Shown: positions 1-9,328 of the stretch, piece by piece
Layout: every line of letters starts with the position of its first letter
Numbering within the stretch: the stretch's first letter is position 1
NCBI RefSeq assembly: GCF_021043395.1
Contig: NZ_JAJNKE010000015.1
Location: 1 to 64,000 of the forward strand
Length of the DNA: 64,000 nt
Direction of reading: 5' to 3'
Source: Clostridium guangxiense
GTDB lineage: Bacteria; Bacillota; Clostridia; Clostridiales; Clostridiaceae
The notes under the pieces: generated by a model
Database searches by the model: none
What the model was told of the DNA's origin: nothing
Seen by the model: only the letters and a program-made list of their open reading frames with translations
Position numbers and translations under genes: made by a program

Positions 1-1
1 A

Positions 2-151
2 GTTAAAACCCTTCACTATAGTGCTCGACAAATTCCAGTTTATCAGGATAAATTTGGAGATTGCAATTTTAAAGTTTATTTGTACCAAACCACCAATTTT
101 CAAGGGATTATGGTGAATATATAGTTTATAGTTGAGCTAGTTTCACTATAG
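2..151. repeat. Dispersed repeats C and D at the window start
   Basis: Positions 2-57 carry module C (begins GTTAAAACCCTTCACTATAG, then a GTGCTCGACAAA segment and an AGGATAAATTTGG segment). Positions 81-151 carry module D (TGTACCAAA ... GAGCTAGTTTCACTATAG). C recurs at 61394-61447 in the same orientation and at 61037-61098 inverted; D recurs at 60940-61010. No coding sequence is visible in 1-319. The modules are imperfect copies, so they look like a genomic repeat family and not a recent duplication. Confidence 0.75.
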
Positions 152-285
152 AATTAACTATCGCAACAAGCTAATTTAAAGATAATTGAAGCAAAACTAA
201 GAATACGGTACTTAAGCAACTTAATTTTTATAAAATCAAACAAAAAATTATTTTACATAAATTTAAAAATATAATACAATATTAT

Positions 286-299
286 TGGAAGCGCTACCA
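286..299 (+). promoter_or_regulatory. Candidate cre / LacI-type operator
   Basis: The sequence TGGAAGCGCTACCA, about 20 bases before the lacI-type start codon, is a near-palindrome centred on CG. It matches the Firmicute catabolite-responsive element consensus at most positions. It could bind CcpA or the LacI-family product encoded just downstream (autoregulation). This is motif matching only. Confidence 0.5.
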
Positions 300-319
300 T
301 AGCATAAGGAGGTCTTTTA

Positions 320-1267
320 ATGGCTACCATAAATGATGTTGCAAAAATGGCTGGAGTTGGTACTACAACAGTATCTAGAGTTATAAATAATAGTCCCTTA
401 GTATCTAATGAAACTAAACAAAAGGTCTTAGCTGCAATTAATAAATTAAATTATTATCCAAGTAATTTAGCTCGTGGGCTTGCTACCTATTCAACGCATA
501 CCATAGGATTAATAATGGACAATACAATGGATAAAGTATATGCTAATCCTTTCATATATGAGGTTTTTAGAGGCATAGAAAAAAGTGTTTATGAAGGTGG
601 TTATAATCTTCTTTTACTAGGAAAAAATACAAGACAAAATGGAAAATTAGCAGTTGAAAATGTACTTCATGGTAAAATGGTCGATGGATTAATTCTTCAA
701 AACCATTTAATAGTATCTAATTATTTAGATAACATAGAGAAATATAAACTTCCAATAGTTGCAATAGGTAAACTTGACAAAAAATATAATATAAGCAGTG
801 TGGATATAGATAACTTTAATGCTGGGTATATATGTGCACAGCATTTGTATGAAAAGGGATACAAAAAAATTGCATTTGCAGGTATTGATCCAAATAAAAT
901 TTTTGCTAATGACAGATATATAGGATATAAAAAATACATTAAAGAAAAGGGATTGATTCCCATTGTCCCAAATGAATCCTTTAGCAATGTAGATTCAATA
1001 ATTTGTATTGATAATATATATGCATATAAAATCATGTTAAAGTGCAAGAAATTAGGGAAAAAAATTCCTAATGATATTGGAATTATTACCTTTGACAACT
1101 ATCCTTTAGCTGAATATGTTGAACCACCAATCACCAATATTGAAACAGATTTATATGAAGTTGGAATTCAGGCTGGAAATGAAATATTAAGAAAACTAAA
1201 AGATAATTCAAATGATGCTAGAAGTATAAAAGTTCCTGTATCTATAAATATAAGATCTTCAACATAA
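320..1267 (+). CDS. LacI/GalR-family transcriptional regulator of the maltodextrin locus
   Basis: A 315-residue sugar-responsive repressor. The N-terminus (about residues 3-25, TINDVAKMAGVGTTTVSRVI) is a classic LacI helix-turn-helix with hinge; the rest is a periplasmic-binding-protein-like effector domain. ATG at 320 follows AGGAGG with normal spacing. It lies immediately upstream of, and co-oriented with, a binding protein, two permeases and a GH13 enzyme, so it most likely controls those genes with a malto-oligosaccharide as effector (inference from context). A LacI-type operator candidate lies in front of its own gene. Confidence 0.9.
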   Translation: MATINDVAKMAGVGTTTVSRVINNSPLVSNETKQKVLAAINKLNYYPSNLARGLATYSTHTIGLIMDNTMDKVYANPFIYEVFRGIEKSVYEGGYNLLLLGKNTRQNGKLAVENVLHGKMVDGLILQNHLIVSNYLDNIEKYKLPIVAIGKLDKKYNISSVDIDNFNAGYICAQHLYEKGYKKIAFAGIDPNKIFANDRYIGYKKYIKEKGLIPIVPNESFSNVDSIICIDNIYAYKIMLKCKKLGKKIPNDIGIITFDNYPLAEYVEPPITNIETDLYEVGIQAGNEILRKLKDNSNDARSIKVPVSINIRSST

Positions 1268-1448
1268 GGTTTTGAAATAAATTGATATCTTATATTTTAC
1301 AATAATACCTAGAGGAGGCGAATTATTTAGTTAAAATATAGGTAAATTCCGTAAAGCTTTAAATTTCAAGAGATTATCTATGGTAAAATTAAGATTTCAA
1401 TTTAATAATATAAAAAATTTTTTATAAAACACTAAAAGGAGGAAAATC

Positions 1449-2732
1449 ATGAAAAAGAGAGCTATAAAATTAGTATCTATGTTTTTATGTACTGCCACTT
1501 TAATTGGTTTATCAGCATGTAAATCTACAAGTAAAACCGATAGAAGCAAAAGTAATAGGAAAACAGTTGTTGAGTTTTGGCATTACTGGGATGGAAATAA
1601 TGGTAAGGCAATAAATGAGCTTGTAAAAAAATTTAACTCAGAAAATAAAGATATAGAAGTCAAACCTGTGTTCATCCCTAATGATCAGCTTATGACAAAA
1701 CTTCAAATGGCAATTACCTCTAAAACCACTCCTGAATTAGCAGCAGCAGATATATCAGGAATGGCTAAACTTAGATCATCTGGTGCCTTACTTCAGCTTG
1801 ACCAATATGTAAAGGATAACAACATAAATGTAGGAAGCTTTTATCCATCACTTTTAGAATATGGAAAGGAAAATGGTAAACTTTATTCTCTTCCTGTTAG
1901 CACAAACAACCTTGCTTTATTTTATAATAAGGACTTATTTAAAAAAGCTGGTTTAGACCCTAACAAAGCACCGAAAACTTGGGATGAACTTCAATCTTAT
2001 TCTGAAAAAATAGCAAATAGTATTCCTGGAACTTATGGCTTCGAGTTTTACACTCAAGTAGGTGACAATGGTGAAGGATTAACCTGGCAGCTTCAGCCAT
2101 ACTTATGGCAATCAGGGGCAGATTTTATTAAAAATGGCAAAGCCGCTTTTAATAATGAAAAAGGTGAAAAATCATTAAGCTTTCTAGTAAACCTAATCAA
2201 TAAAAAATTAGCACCTGTAGGTTCTTGGGATGATTTTGCTAAAGGTAAATGCGCTATGGTAGTGGATGGTTCATGGATGGTCGGAATATGGAAAGACTCT
2301 TTAAATTTTGATTTTGGTACAGATATGATACCTACTCCAGCTGGTGGAAAAAACGCTACGAATATGGGTGGTGAACAAATATTTGCTTTTAATAAAAGTT
2401 CTGAAGAAAATAAGGCTGCTGCAAAATTTATAGCTTATATGACCAGCAAAAAAACACAAATTCAATGGGATGAAAAAACATTCTTTATGCCTGTAAGTAA
2501 AGAAATAGCAGCGGATGCTGACTATGTAAAATGGGTAAAAAGCACAGATGCAAGACTTATGCCTTTTGTTGAACAGCAGCAGTATGCTCATGCCAGACCT
2601 TCAATGATGCAGTATCCTGCAGCATCATTAAACTTTGCAAAAGAAATAGAAAAAGCTTATTTTGGCAAAGCAAGCGTAAAAGAAGCACTATCAAATGCCG
2701 AAAAAGCAGTTAATAGTGCATTGGATAATTAG
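1449..2732 (+). CDS. ABC transporter sugar-binding lipoprotein (MalE-like)
   Basis: A 427-residue extracellular solute-binding protein of family 1. The signal peptide ends in a lipobox (LSAC, lipid-anchored Cys24). The mature part begins with the typical VEFWHYWDGNNGKAINELV segment and keeps the family's length. It is preceded by AAGGAGG. It delivers sugar, probably malto-oligosaccharides given the GH13 partner, to the two downstream permeases. The 180-base gap from the regulator gene probably holds its own promoter; I could not assign the boxes firmly. It also contains an AAAGCTTT palindrome near 1353 that could be an operator. Confidence 0.92.
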   Translation: MKKRAIKLVSMFLCTATLIGLSACKSTSKTDRSKSNRKTVVEFWHYWDGNNGKAINELVKKFNSENKDIEVKPVFIPNDQLMTKLQMAITSKTTPELAAADISGMAKLRSSGALLQLDQYVKDNNINVGSFYPSLLEYGKENGKLYSLPVSTNNLALFYNKDLFKKAGLDPNKAPKTWDELQSYSEKIANSIPGTYGFEFYTQVGDNGEGLTWQLQPYLWQSGADFIKNGKAAFNNEKGEKSLSFLVNLINKKLAPVGSWDDFAKGKCAMVVDGSWMVGIWKDSLNFDFGTDMIPTPAGGKNATNMGGEQIFAFNKSSEENKAAAKFIAYMTSKKTQIQWDEKTFFMPVSKEIAADADYVKWVKSTDARLMPFVEQQQYAHARPSMMQYPAASLNFAKEIEKAYFGKASVKEALSNAEKAVNSALDN

Positions 2733-2748
2733 TAAAAAGATTAATTAC

Positions 2749-2783
2749 GTTTGAGAGTTATAGCGCAAAAATAACTCTCAAAC
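2749..2783 (+). terminator. Intercistronic hairpin after the binding-protein gene
   Basis: A perfect 13-bp stem (GTTTGAGAGTTAT at 2749-2761, complement at 2771-2783) with a 9-base loop lies between the binding-protein and first permease genes. The tract after it is AT-rich but not a clean T run. Such hairpins between malE-like and malF-like genes commonly protect or attenuate the mRNA so that more binding protein than permease is made. Confidence 0.7.
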
Positions 2784-2844
2784 AATATTTTATATTTATT
2801 ATCTTAATAAATCAATATATTTTTATACCGATTGAGGTGATATT

Positions 2845-3720
2845 ATGGGAAAAAGTAAGAATCAGAATCTTGTATCCTACACATTTTTGTTACCAGCAAT
2901 AGTCTTGTTTATGCTATTTAGCGTTATACCCATAGTGTATTCATTTTATTTAAGCACCATGAAGTGGAATGGTTTTAGTATTGACAAAGAATTTATAGGA
3001 ATAAAAAATTATATTAACATCTTTACCAATAAAAACTTTTATAATTCTCTATTTATTACAATTATCTATACAATCTTAGTAACTTTAGGAAGTATATTAA
3101 TAAGTATGTTTTTAGCAAATTTATTAAATAAAGAACTGAAATTTAAATCTATTTTTAGAATCGCTTATTTTATACCAGTAATTACTGCTACTGCTGCTGC
3201 CGGCGTTGTATGGAAGTATATGCTTGATCCATCTCAAGGTATAGTTAATAAATTTTTAAACTATGTTCATATTTCATCTATTCCATGGCTCACAAATCCT
3301 TTTTGGGTAATTATATCTATTTCACTCGTTGGAATATGGAAGCGAATAGGTTATAACATGGTAATATACTTATCTGCCATGCAAAGTATTCCTAATAGTT
3401 TATATGAATCTGCCGACATTGATGGTGCTACAAAATTTGAAAAGTTTAAACATATTACGATTCCTATGTTAAAGCCGACAACTTTACTTCTTATAATAAT
3501 GTGCTTTATTGATTCTTTTCAGGTCTTTGATCAAGTATATGTCATGACTAATGGCGGACCTGTTGGAGCAAGCGATGTACTTGGACTTTACATGTATAGA
3601 GAAGGTTTTGCTTCTGGAAATGTTGGTTATGCCTCTGCAGTAGGATGGGTTATATTCTTATTCATATTTATAGCTACTATTGTACAATTTAAAATAAGTA
3701 ATAAAGGAGGAGAATTATAG
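2845..3720 (+). CDS. ABC sugar transporter permease, MalF-like
   Basis: A 291-residue inner-membrane permease with about six hydrophobic spans. The cytoplasmic EAA loop (about residues 188-212, ESADIDGATKFEKFKHITIP) docks on the ATPase. ATG follows GAGGTG. The stop codon shares one base with the start of the next permease, showing translational coupling. No ATPase gene is in this locus, so the pair probably uses a shared MsmK/MsmX-type ATPase encoded elsewhere (known for many Firmicute CUT1 systems; inferred here). Confidence 0.92.
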   Translation: MGKSKNQNLVSYTFLLPAIVLFMLFSVIPIVYSFYLSTMKWNGFSIDKEFIGIKNYINIFTNKNFYNSLFITIIYTILVTLGSILISMFLANLLNKELKFKSIFRIAYFIPVITATAAAGVVWKYMLDPSQGIVNKFLNYVHISSIPWLTNPFWVIISISLVGIWKRIGYNMVIYLSAMQSIPNSLYESADIDGATKFEKFKHITIPMLKPTTLLLIIMCFIDSFQVFDQVYVMTNGGPVGASDVLGLYMYREGFASGNVGYASAVGWVIFLFIFIATIVQFKISNKGGEL

Positions 3721-4535
3721 TGAAAAAATTTGGTAGTATTTTAACTTATATTATTGTAATTTTAGGTGCTTTTATTATGATACTGCCCTTTTTATGGATG
3801 ATTACTACTTCATTAAAACCCTTGAAAGCTAGTTATAGTCCTCCTTATTTGATACCACAGAATTTTGAAATAAAAAATTATATAACAGCATGGCAATCTG
3901 CTCCATTTTTAAATTATTATAAAAATAGTTTTATCGTATCAATATCAATAACGATTGGTACAATAATAATTTCCGCAATGGCAGCATACCCATTTGCAAG
4001 ATTAAACTTTAAAGGCAAAAACTTTCTATTTTATCTATTTTTAGGTACAATGATGATACCATTTTATGTTGAGATAATACCTCTTTACAATATAATTCAG
4101 AAAATAGGATGGATAGACACGCGCAGAGCGCTTATAATTCCAAGACTATTTAGTCCATTTGGTATATTTCTTTTTAGGCAGTATTTTTTAACCATACCTA
4201 AAGAACTAGATGAAGCAGCAGAAATAGATGGTTGTAATAAGTTTTATATATTCTGGAAAATAATTCTTCCGCTTGCAAAGCCAGCTACAGCTTCTCTCGC
4301 AATATTTACCTTCTTATTTGGATGGAATGATTTCTTATGGCCCCTATTAGTAACTACAAGGCCTGAATTTACCACTGTTCAAGTAGGAATAGCAAATTTT
4401 TCAGGAAAATATGGCACACTATGGCCTTACCTTATGGCCGGCACAGTAACTTCAGTACTTCCTGTATTTATTGTGTTTATATTGGGTCAAAAACAATTTA
4501 TTGAAGGAATGATGACTGGAGGAGTTAAAGAATGA
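3720..4535 (+). CDS. ABC sugar transporter permease, MalG-like
   Basis: A 271-residue second permease of the same importer. It starts at GTG overlapping the preceding TAG by one base, after AAAGGAGGAG. The EAA loop is clear (about residues 162-188, ELDEAAEIDGCNKFYIFWKI), as are several membrane spans. It ends in an ATGA overlap with the downstream GH13 gene, tying hydrolysis to uptake. Confidence 0.92.
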   Translation: MKKFGSILTYIIVILGAFIMILPFLWMITTSLKPLKASYSPPYLIPQNFEIKNYITAWQSAPFLNYYKNSFIVSISITIGTIIISAMAAYPFARLNFKGKNFLFYLFLGTMMIPFYVEIIPLYNIIQKIGWIDTRRALIIPRLFSPFGIFLFRQYFLTIPKELDEAAEIDGCNKFYIFWKIILPLAKPATASLAIFTFLFGWNDFLWPLLVTTRPEFTTVQVGIANFSGKYGTLWPYLMAGTVTSVLPVFIVFILGQKQFIEGMMTGGVKE

Positions 4536-5779
4536 CAAGAGACATAATATATCAAATATTTCCGGACAGATTTTGCGATGGTAACGAATTAAATAATCCT
4601 CAAAACTCAAAAAAATGGAACAGTCCAGTTGACAGAGAATGTTTCATGGGCGGCGATTTAGAAGGAATTATCAGCAAGCTTGATTATATAAAAGCTTTAG
4701 GGGCTACTGCTATATATTTAAATCCAATTTTTCAGTCTCCCTCAAATCATAAATATGATACTTCTGATTATTTTAAGATAGATGATTCATTTGGAACAGT
4801 AAAGGACTTTGAGAATCTTGTTACGGAATGTCATAAAAAAAATATAAAAATTATTATTGATGGTGTTTTTAATCATACAAGTACTGAATTTTTCGCATTT
4901 AAGGACATACTAATTAATCAAGAGAAATCAAAATACATCAATTGGTATCACATACTTAATTACCCTGTTGTAGTAACAACTCCCCCGCCATATAAAGCCT
5001 GTGGAGGTGCATCATTTTTACCAAAATTAAATACTAAGAATCTAGAAGTACAAAACTATATAATCAGTATTGTGAAATTTTGGGAAGGAAAAGGCATCGA
5101 TGGAATAAGATTTGATGTTCCCTTTGAAATTGAACCTTCATTGCTAAAAAGAATAAGAGAAGAAACCAAGCTTTATTTGATTGGAGAAATCTGGGGATAT
5201 GGCGGAGACTACGTTCCAAGATATTTCGACGGGGTTACTAACTATCTACTAAGGGATCTTATTAAAAAAGCTGTAGTTAACCAATGCATTACTTCAAAAA
5301 TGTTTGTTGATGAATGGAATACTATATATAGCATGTATGGTGATAACATAAATTCTATGGTAAATTTAGCTGGTTCCCATGATACGGAAAGAATATATAC
5401 TTTATGTCAAAATAACATTAATAAAGAAAAAATTTTTTATGCCTTCTTATTTTCATTACCAGGAATCCCCCTAATTTATTATGGTGATGAGATAGGTCTT
5501 AAAGGTGAAAATGACCCTTATTGCAGAGGCTGCATGGATTGGGACAAATATAACTGGAATAAGGAAATATACAATAATATAAAAGAACTAGCTAATATTA
5601 ATAATACGAATGAAGTTTTCAAAGACGGCAAGGTGAAATTAACCAGTCTAGGAGAAAGAGTTTTAATCATCACAAGATATGATAATAAAAAAAGCATAAG
5701 TGTTATTATAAATTTTGGTTTTCAATCAGAAATCATCAATGGATCAGTGATTGAACCTATGAGTTTTAAGTTTATTTAA
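4532..5779 (+). CDS. GH13 alpha-glucosidase / maltodextrinase, cytoplasmic
   Basis: A 415-residue alpha-amylase-family enzyme with no signal peptide, so it acts on imported oligosaccharide. The four GH13 regions are present: DGVFNH (about 110-115), GIRFDV with nucleophile Asp195, LIGEIW with acid/base Glu219, and SHDTE with Asp284. It is shorter than neopullulanase or cyclomaltodextrinase (about 580 residues) because it lacks the N-terminal starch-binding domain and starts directly at the barrel (IIYQIFPDRF). It overlaps the permease stop by four bases. The exact substrate cannot be told from sequence alone. Confidence 0.9.
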   Translation: MTRDIIYQIFPDRFCDGNELNNPQNSKKWNSPVDRECFMGGDLEGIISKLDYIKALGATAIYLNPIFQSPSNHKYDTSDYFKIDDSFGTVKDFENLVTECHKKNIKIIIDGVFNHTSTEFFAFKDILINQEKSKYINWYHILNYPVVVTTPPPYKACGGASFLPKLNTKNLEVQNYIISIVKFWEGKGIDGIRFDVPFEIEPSLLKRIREETKLYLIGEIWGYGGDYVPRYFDGVTNYLLRDLIKKAVVNQCITSKMFVDEWNTIYSMYGDNINSMVNLAGSHDTERIYTLCQNNINKEKIFYAFLFSLPGIPLIYYGDEIGLKGENDPYCRGCMDWDKYNWNKEIYNNIKELANINNTNEVFKDGKVKLTSLGERVLIITRYDNKKSISVIINFGFQSEIINGSVIEPMSFKFI

Positions 5780-5825
5780 TAAAAGATTAAGCATATTTAA
5801 TTAATTTCCCCATTATTTAAATATG

Positions 5826-5873
5826 AAAATCATCATTGAAAGACGAACAGAAGCATCTTTCAATGATGATTTT
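5826..5873. terminator. Bidirectional terminator between convergent genes
   Basis: An 18-bp stem (AAAATCATCATTGAAAGA at 5826-5843 and its complement at 5856-5873) with a 12-base loop is flanked by A-rich and T-rich tracts on the two sides. It separates the GH13 operon from the convergent ABC exporter operon and can stop transcription in both directions. Confidence 0.9.
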
Positions 5874-5876
5874 TTA

Positions 5877-7586
5877 TTATATTTGAAGCTGATATAATTT
5901 TTTATACTGCGATTGTTTTTTCATAAGAAATTCATGTGTTCCCTCTTCAACTACCTTGCCACTATCCATAACATATATCTTATCTGCATTTTTAATTGTA
6001 AGCAATCTATGAGCTATTACAATTAAAGTTTTATCTTTGCAGGCTTTATCAAGAGAAGCTACAATTAATTTCTCCGATTCTGTGTCCAAAGCTGAAGTTG
6101 GTTCATCCAAAAGCATTATAGGTGCATTTTTAAGTAGTGCTCTTGCTAAAGCTATACGCTGTTTTTGTCCACCTGACAAATTTTCTCCATTTTTCTCAAT
6201 TACAGTTCCATAGCCTTTTGAAAGCTTCATTATAAAATCATGTGCATTTGCTTTTTTTGCTGCATTTATTATTTCTTCTTTTAAAGCTCCTTCTTTTCCA
6301 TAAGCTATATTTTCTTCAATAGTTGCATTAAACAAATATGGATTTTGTGGAACGTAAGCTATTTTTTCTCTAATTGAACTCAAATCACTACAATGCATAT
6401 AAATATTGCCCTTATCGGCACTATAAAAACCCAATAAAAGCTTTATTATAGTACTTTTACCACATCCACTAGACCCAACAATGGCAGTCATTTTTCCCTT
6501 TCTTGCTGCTAAATTCACTCCATTTAATATTAATTTATCCTCATAAGCAAAATATAAATTTTTTAACTCTATATCAAAACTTTCATCTTTTTCATTTAAT
6601 AATATTTCTTCTCCTTCCAAAGCTTCTTCCTTAAGCTCCATAAAAGCATTAAGTCTTTTTAATGAAGCTGATGACTTTTTAATGTCCTTCATAAAATTTC
6701 CAATGCTTTGAAACACATAATTTGCATTTCCCATAAGCTGTACTACTGCTGCAACAGTACCAACAAGAATATAGCCTTTATATACAATGTAAAGGGCAAT
6801 AGCTAAAACTCCCATATATTGAAAGCTTGACAAAAATACATTGCTACCTTCAAATAAAGCATCAAATTTTGTAAGCTTCATTGAAACATCATAGCACTTG
6901 TCACTTTCTTTTTTATAATAGCTATATACCTTATTTTCCTTAAGAAACATTTTTGTAATCGCACTGCTATTTATTAAATCTATTATTCTTTCTGTAATTT
7001 TCCCAATTATTTTTTGCATATTATCATTTAACAAACTGATTTTTAGTGATAATAATTTGTTCACTACTATTGTAGCAATTCCAAATGTAATTATAATTAG
7101 TGCTAACTGCCACTGCATATAAAATATAATTGAAAGTGCAGTAAAACTATGTATTACTGCAAAAAAAAGCAATCTTATCTGAGTCACATATGCATCTTCA
7201 ATATTATTAATATCATTAGTTAAAATTGAAATAAATTTTCCACTGTGCTCTTTATCAAATTCACTAATTTTAATTTTTTCTAATTTATTAAAAGCTGAAT
7301 TTCTTACTTCATACATAGTTTTTCTAATACACAAATGTCTAATGTAAGAAGCAATAGGATCTATTATTATTCCTATAACAAAGGAGAAAGCTGCAAGTAA
7401 TAAAGCCTCTCTTACTAATCCCATTTTACCATATATAATGCCATTAAATACATCTTGAGTAATAAAAGCAATTATTAAATTAAAACAAATGGAAGTCACT
7501 GCATTTTCCACTATCATTGAAAAAACATATAGTTTTTTTCTTTTTCCCATAAGAGATAAAATTTGATTTAATTCACTATTTATCAT
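5877..7586 (-). CDS. ABC exporter half-transporter, subunit B
   Basis: A 569-residue fused membrane and ATPase half-transporter (type IV exporter fold). The N-terminal about 300 residues are the six-span transmembrane domain; the C-terminal part has Walker A (GSSGCGKS), the ABC signature (LSGGQKQR), Walker B (LLDEPTSALD) and the switch His (IAHR). It overlaps the stop of the upstream half-transporter by four bases (ATGA), so the two are made together and probably form a heterodimer exporting drugs, peptides or lipids. Last gene of the sigma factor operon. Confidence 0.92.
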   Translation of the reverse strand: MINSELNQILSLMGKRKKLYVFSMIVENAVTSICFNLIIAFITQDVFNGIIYGKMGLVREALLLAAFSFVIGIIIDPIASYIRHLCIRKTMYEVRNSAFNKLEKIKISEFDKEHSGKFISILTNDINNIEDAYVTQIRLLFFAVIHSFTALSIIFYMQWQLALIIITFGIATIVVNKLLSLKISLLNDNMQKIIGKITERIIDLINSSAITKMFLKENKVYSYYKKESDKCYDVSMKLTKFDALFEGSNVFLSSFQYMGVLAIALYIVYKGYILVGTVAAVVQLMGNANYVFQSIGNFMKDIKKSSASLKRLNAFMELKEEALEGEEILLNEKDESFDIELKNLYFAYEDKLILNGVNLAARKGKMTAIVGSSGCGKSTIIKLLLGFYSADKGNIYMHCSDLSSIREKIAYVPQNPYLFNATIEENIAYGKEGALKEEIINAAKKANAHDFIMKLSKGYGTVIEKNGENLSGGQKQRIALARALLKNAPIMLLDEPTSALDTESEKLIVASLDKACKDKTLIVIAHRLLTIKNADKIYVMDSGKVVEEGTHEFLMKKQSQYKKLYQLQI

Positions 7587-9328
7587 ATTGCTAAGTCTCC
7601 CTTATCTGCACCAAAACTACTTTCATATAATCTTTTATATATTCCCTTATTTTCCATTAATTTTCTATGAGTTCCCATTTCTATAATGCCATTTTTATCA
7701 AATACAATTATGTTTGAAGCATTTTTTATAGTTGCTAATTTATGTGCCACAACTATTATAGTTTTATTCTTAGTTATTTTTTCTAAGCTTTCACTTAATA
7801 TTGCTTCTGCCTTAGCATCTAGTGCTGCCGTTGGTTCGTCTAAAAGTACTATTGGAGCATCTTTAAGTATCATGCGTGCTAAAGCAATTCTCTGACATTG
7901 CCCACCAGAAATTCCGCCTCCCCCTTCTCCAATTAAAGTATCATAACCATTTGGTAATTTTTCTATAAATTCATGAGCATTTGCAAGTTTAGCCGCACAT
8001 ATTATTTCCTCCATAGAAGCATTTTCTTTTCCCACAGCTATATTCTCAGAGATTGTAATAGGATAAAGATAACTTTCCTGTGACATATAAGTTATAAATT
8101 TTCTTACACTCTTAAGGTTTACGTCTCTAATGTCATTTCCAAATATCCTTATTTTTCCGCTGCTTAAATTGTAAAAACCACATATAAGCTTTAATATTGT
8201 ACTTTTGCCAATTCCACTGCTTCCAACTAAAGCTGTATAACTTGATTTGGGAGCTTTAAATGAAATATTTTGAAAAATATTATTCTTCCCATCATAAGAA
8301 AATACTGCATTTTCAAATTCAATTGGATCACTTTGAAAATTAACTTCTATATCCTTTTTATTATTTTCTTCCACTTTTAAATCCATAATTTCAAATATCC
8401 TGCTTACTGCTGGAATAGATTGTCTTGCACTTCCTATAAAGTTTAAAATAATTTCTACTGGCCCTGCAACATAAAAAACAAGAGTAGAAAATGCAAAAAG
8501 ACCTCCAACTGACATTTCTCCATGAATAGCAAGGTAACCTCCATAAGTTATATATATTAACTGGGGTGCTAACTTAACTATTAAAAAAATTGGTGTTAAA
8601 TATGCATTTAATTTATCAACTTTAAGCCTTTTAAATTTTATACTTTTTGAAATATCTTCAAACTTTTCAGAAAATATTTTCTCAAGTCTAAATGATTTTA
8701 AAACATACCTTCCATTAACAACATCTTGAAGTATATTATTTACCTTTGAGGAATCTTGCATTAATTTTGCTGAATAGGCTTGCGCTGGTTTATTTATTTT
8801 GTCATAAATTACAGTTGATAACGGCATTAATATGAAGGTAACTAAATAAAGCTTAGGACTAATGTAAATCATGTAAGTTGAAGCTAAAACTATTAGTACT
8901 ACATTAAATAAGAACTGCAAAATTCCATTTAGAAATTGAATTAAGATTGGCAAATCATTGTTTACTCTTGAAATTAAATCTCCACTAGAATATTTTTTCA
9001 AAACATAGATCGGCAACTTCTGCACATGTGAAATAAGCTTATTTTTAGTATTATAGCTAAATAAGTTGCAAAATTTTTCTGAAAGGTATTTTGAAAAATA
9101 AGCCGTAAACATACCCACAACAGTTAATATTATTAAAAAGCACAAATAGTTAATAAAAACACTATTATTTTTATTAGCTACACCATCCATAATCTTCTGA
9201 ATTCCATATTGAATTCCAACTTTTATAACTGCATCACAAAGTAAAACTATGCTGGATACAAACATAATTAGATAATATGGTTTTAAGCTTAACATAAGTC
9301 TCTTTAAATCACTTTTATTCATTTTCAT
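7583..9328 (-). CDS. ABC exporter half-transporter, subunit A
   Basis: A 581-residue partner of the following half-transporter, same domain order: membrane domain to about residue 310, then Walker A (GSSGIGKS), signature (ISGGQCQR), Walker B (LLDEPTAALD), switch His (VAHK). Both subunits keep the catalytic Glu, so neither site looks degenerate. Its start lies within the 3' end of the sigma factor gene (overlap about 14 bases). An upstream TTG and a downstream ATG are alternative starts. Confidence 0.92.
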   Translation of the reverse strand: MKMNKSDLKRLMLSLKPYYLIMFVSSIVLLCDAVIKVGIQYGIQKIMDGVANKNNSVFINYLCFLIILTVVGMFTAYFSKYLSEKFCNLFSYNTKNKLISHVQKLPIYVLKKYSSGDLISRVNNDLPILIQFLNGILQFLFNVVLIVLASTYMIYISPKLYLVTFILMPLSTVIYDKINKPAQAYSAKLMQDSSKVNNILQDVVNGRYVLKSFRLEKIFSEKFEDISKSIKFKRLKVDKLNAYLTPIFLIVKLAPQLIYITYGGYLAIHGEMSVGGLFAFSTLVFYVAGPVEIILNFIGSARQSIPAVSRIFEIMDLKVEENNKKDIEVNFQSDPIEFENAVFSYDGKNNIFQNISFKAPKSSYTALVGSSGIGKSTILKLICGFYNLSSGKIRIFGNDIRDVNLKSVRKFITYMSQESYLYPITISENIAVGKENASMEEIICAAKLANAHEFIEKLPNGYDTLIGEGGGGISGGQCQRIALARMILKDAPIVLLDEPTAALDAKAEAILSESLEKITKNKTIIVVAHKLATIKNASNIIVFDKNGIIEMGTHRKLMENKGIYKRLYESSFGADKGDLAI

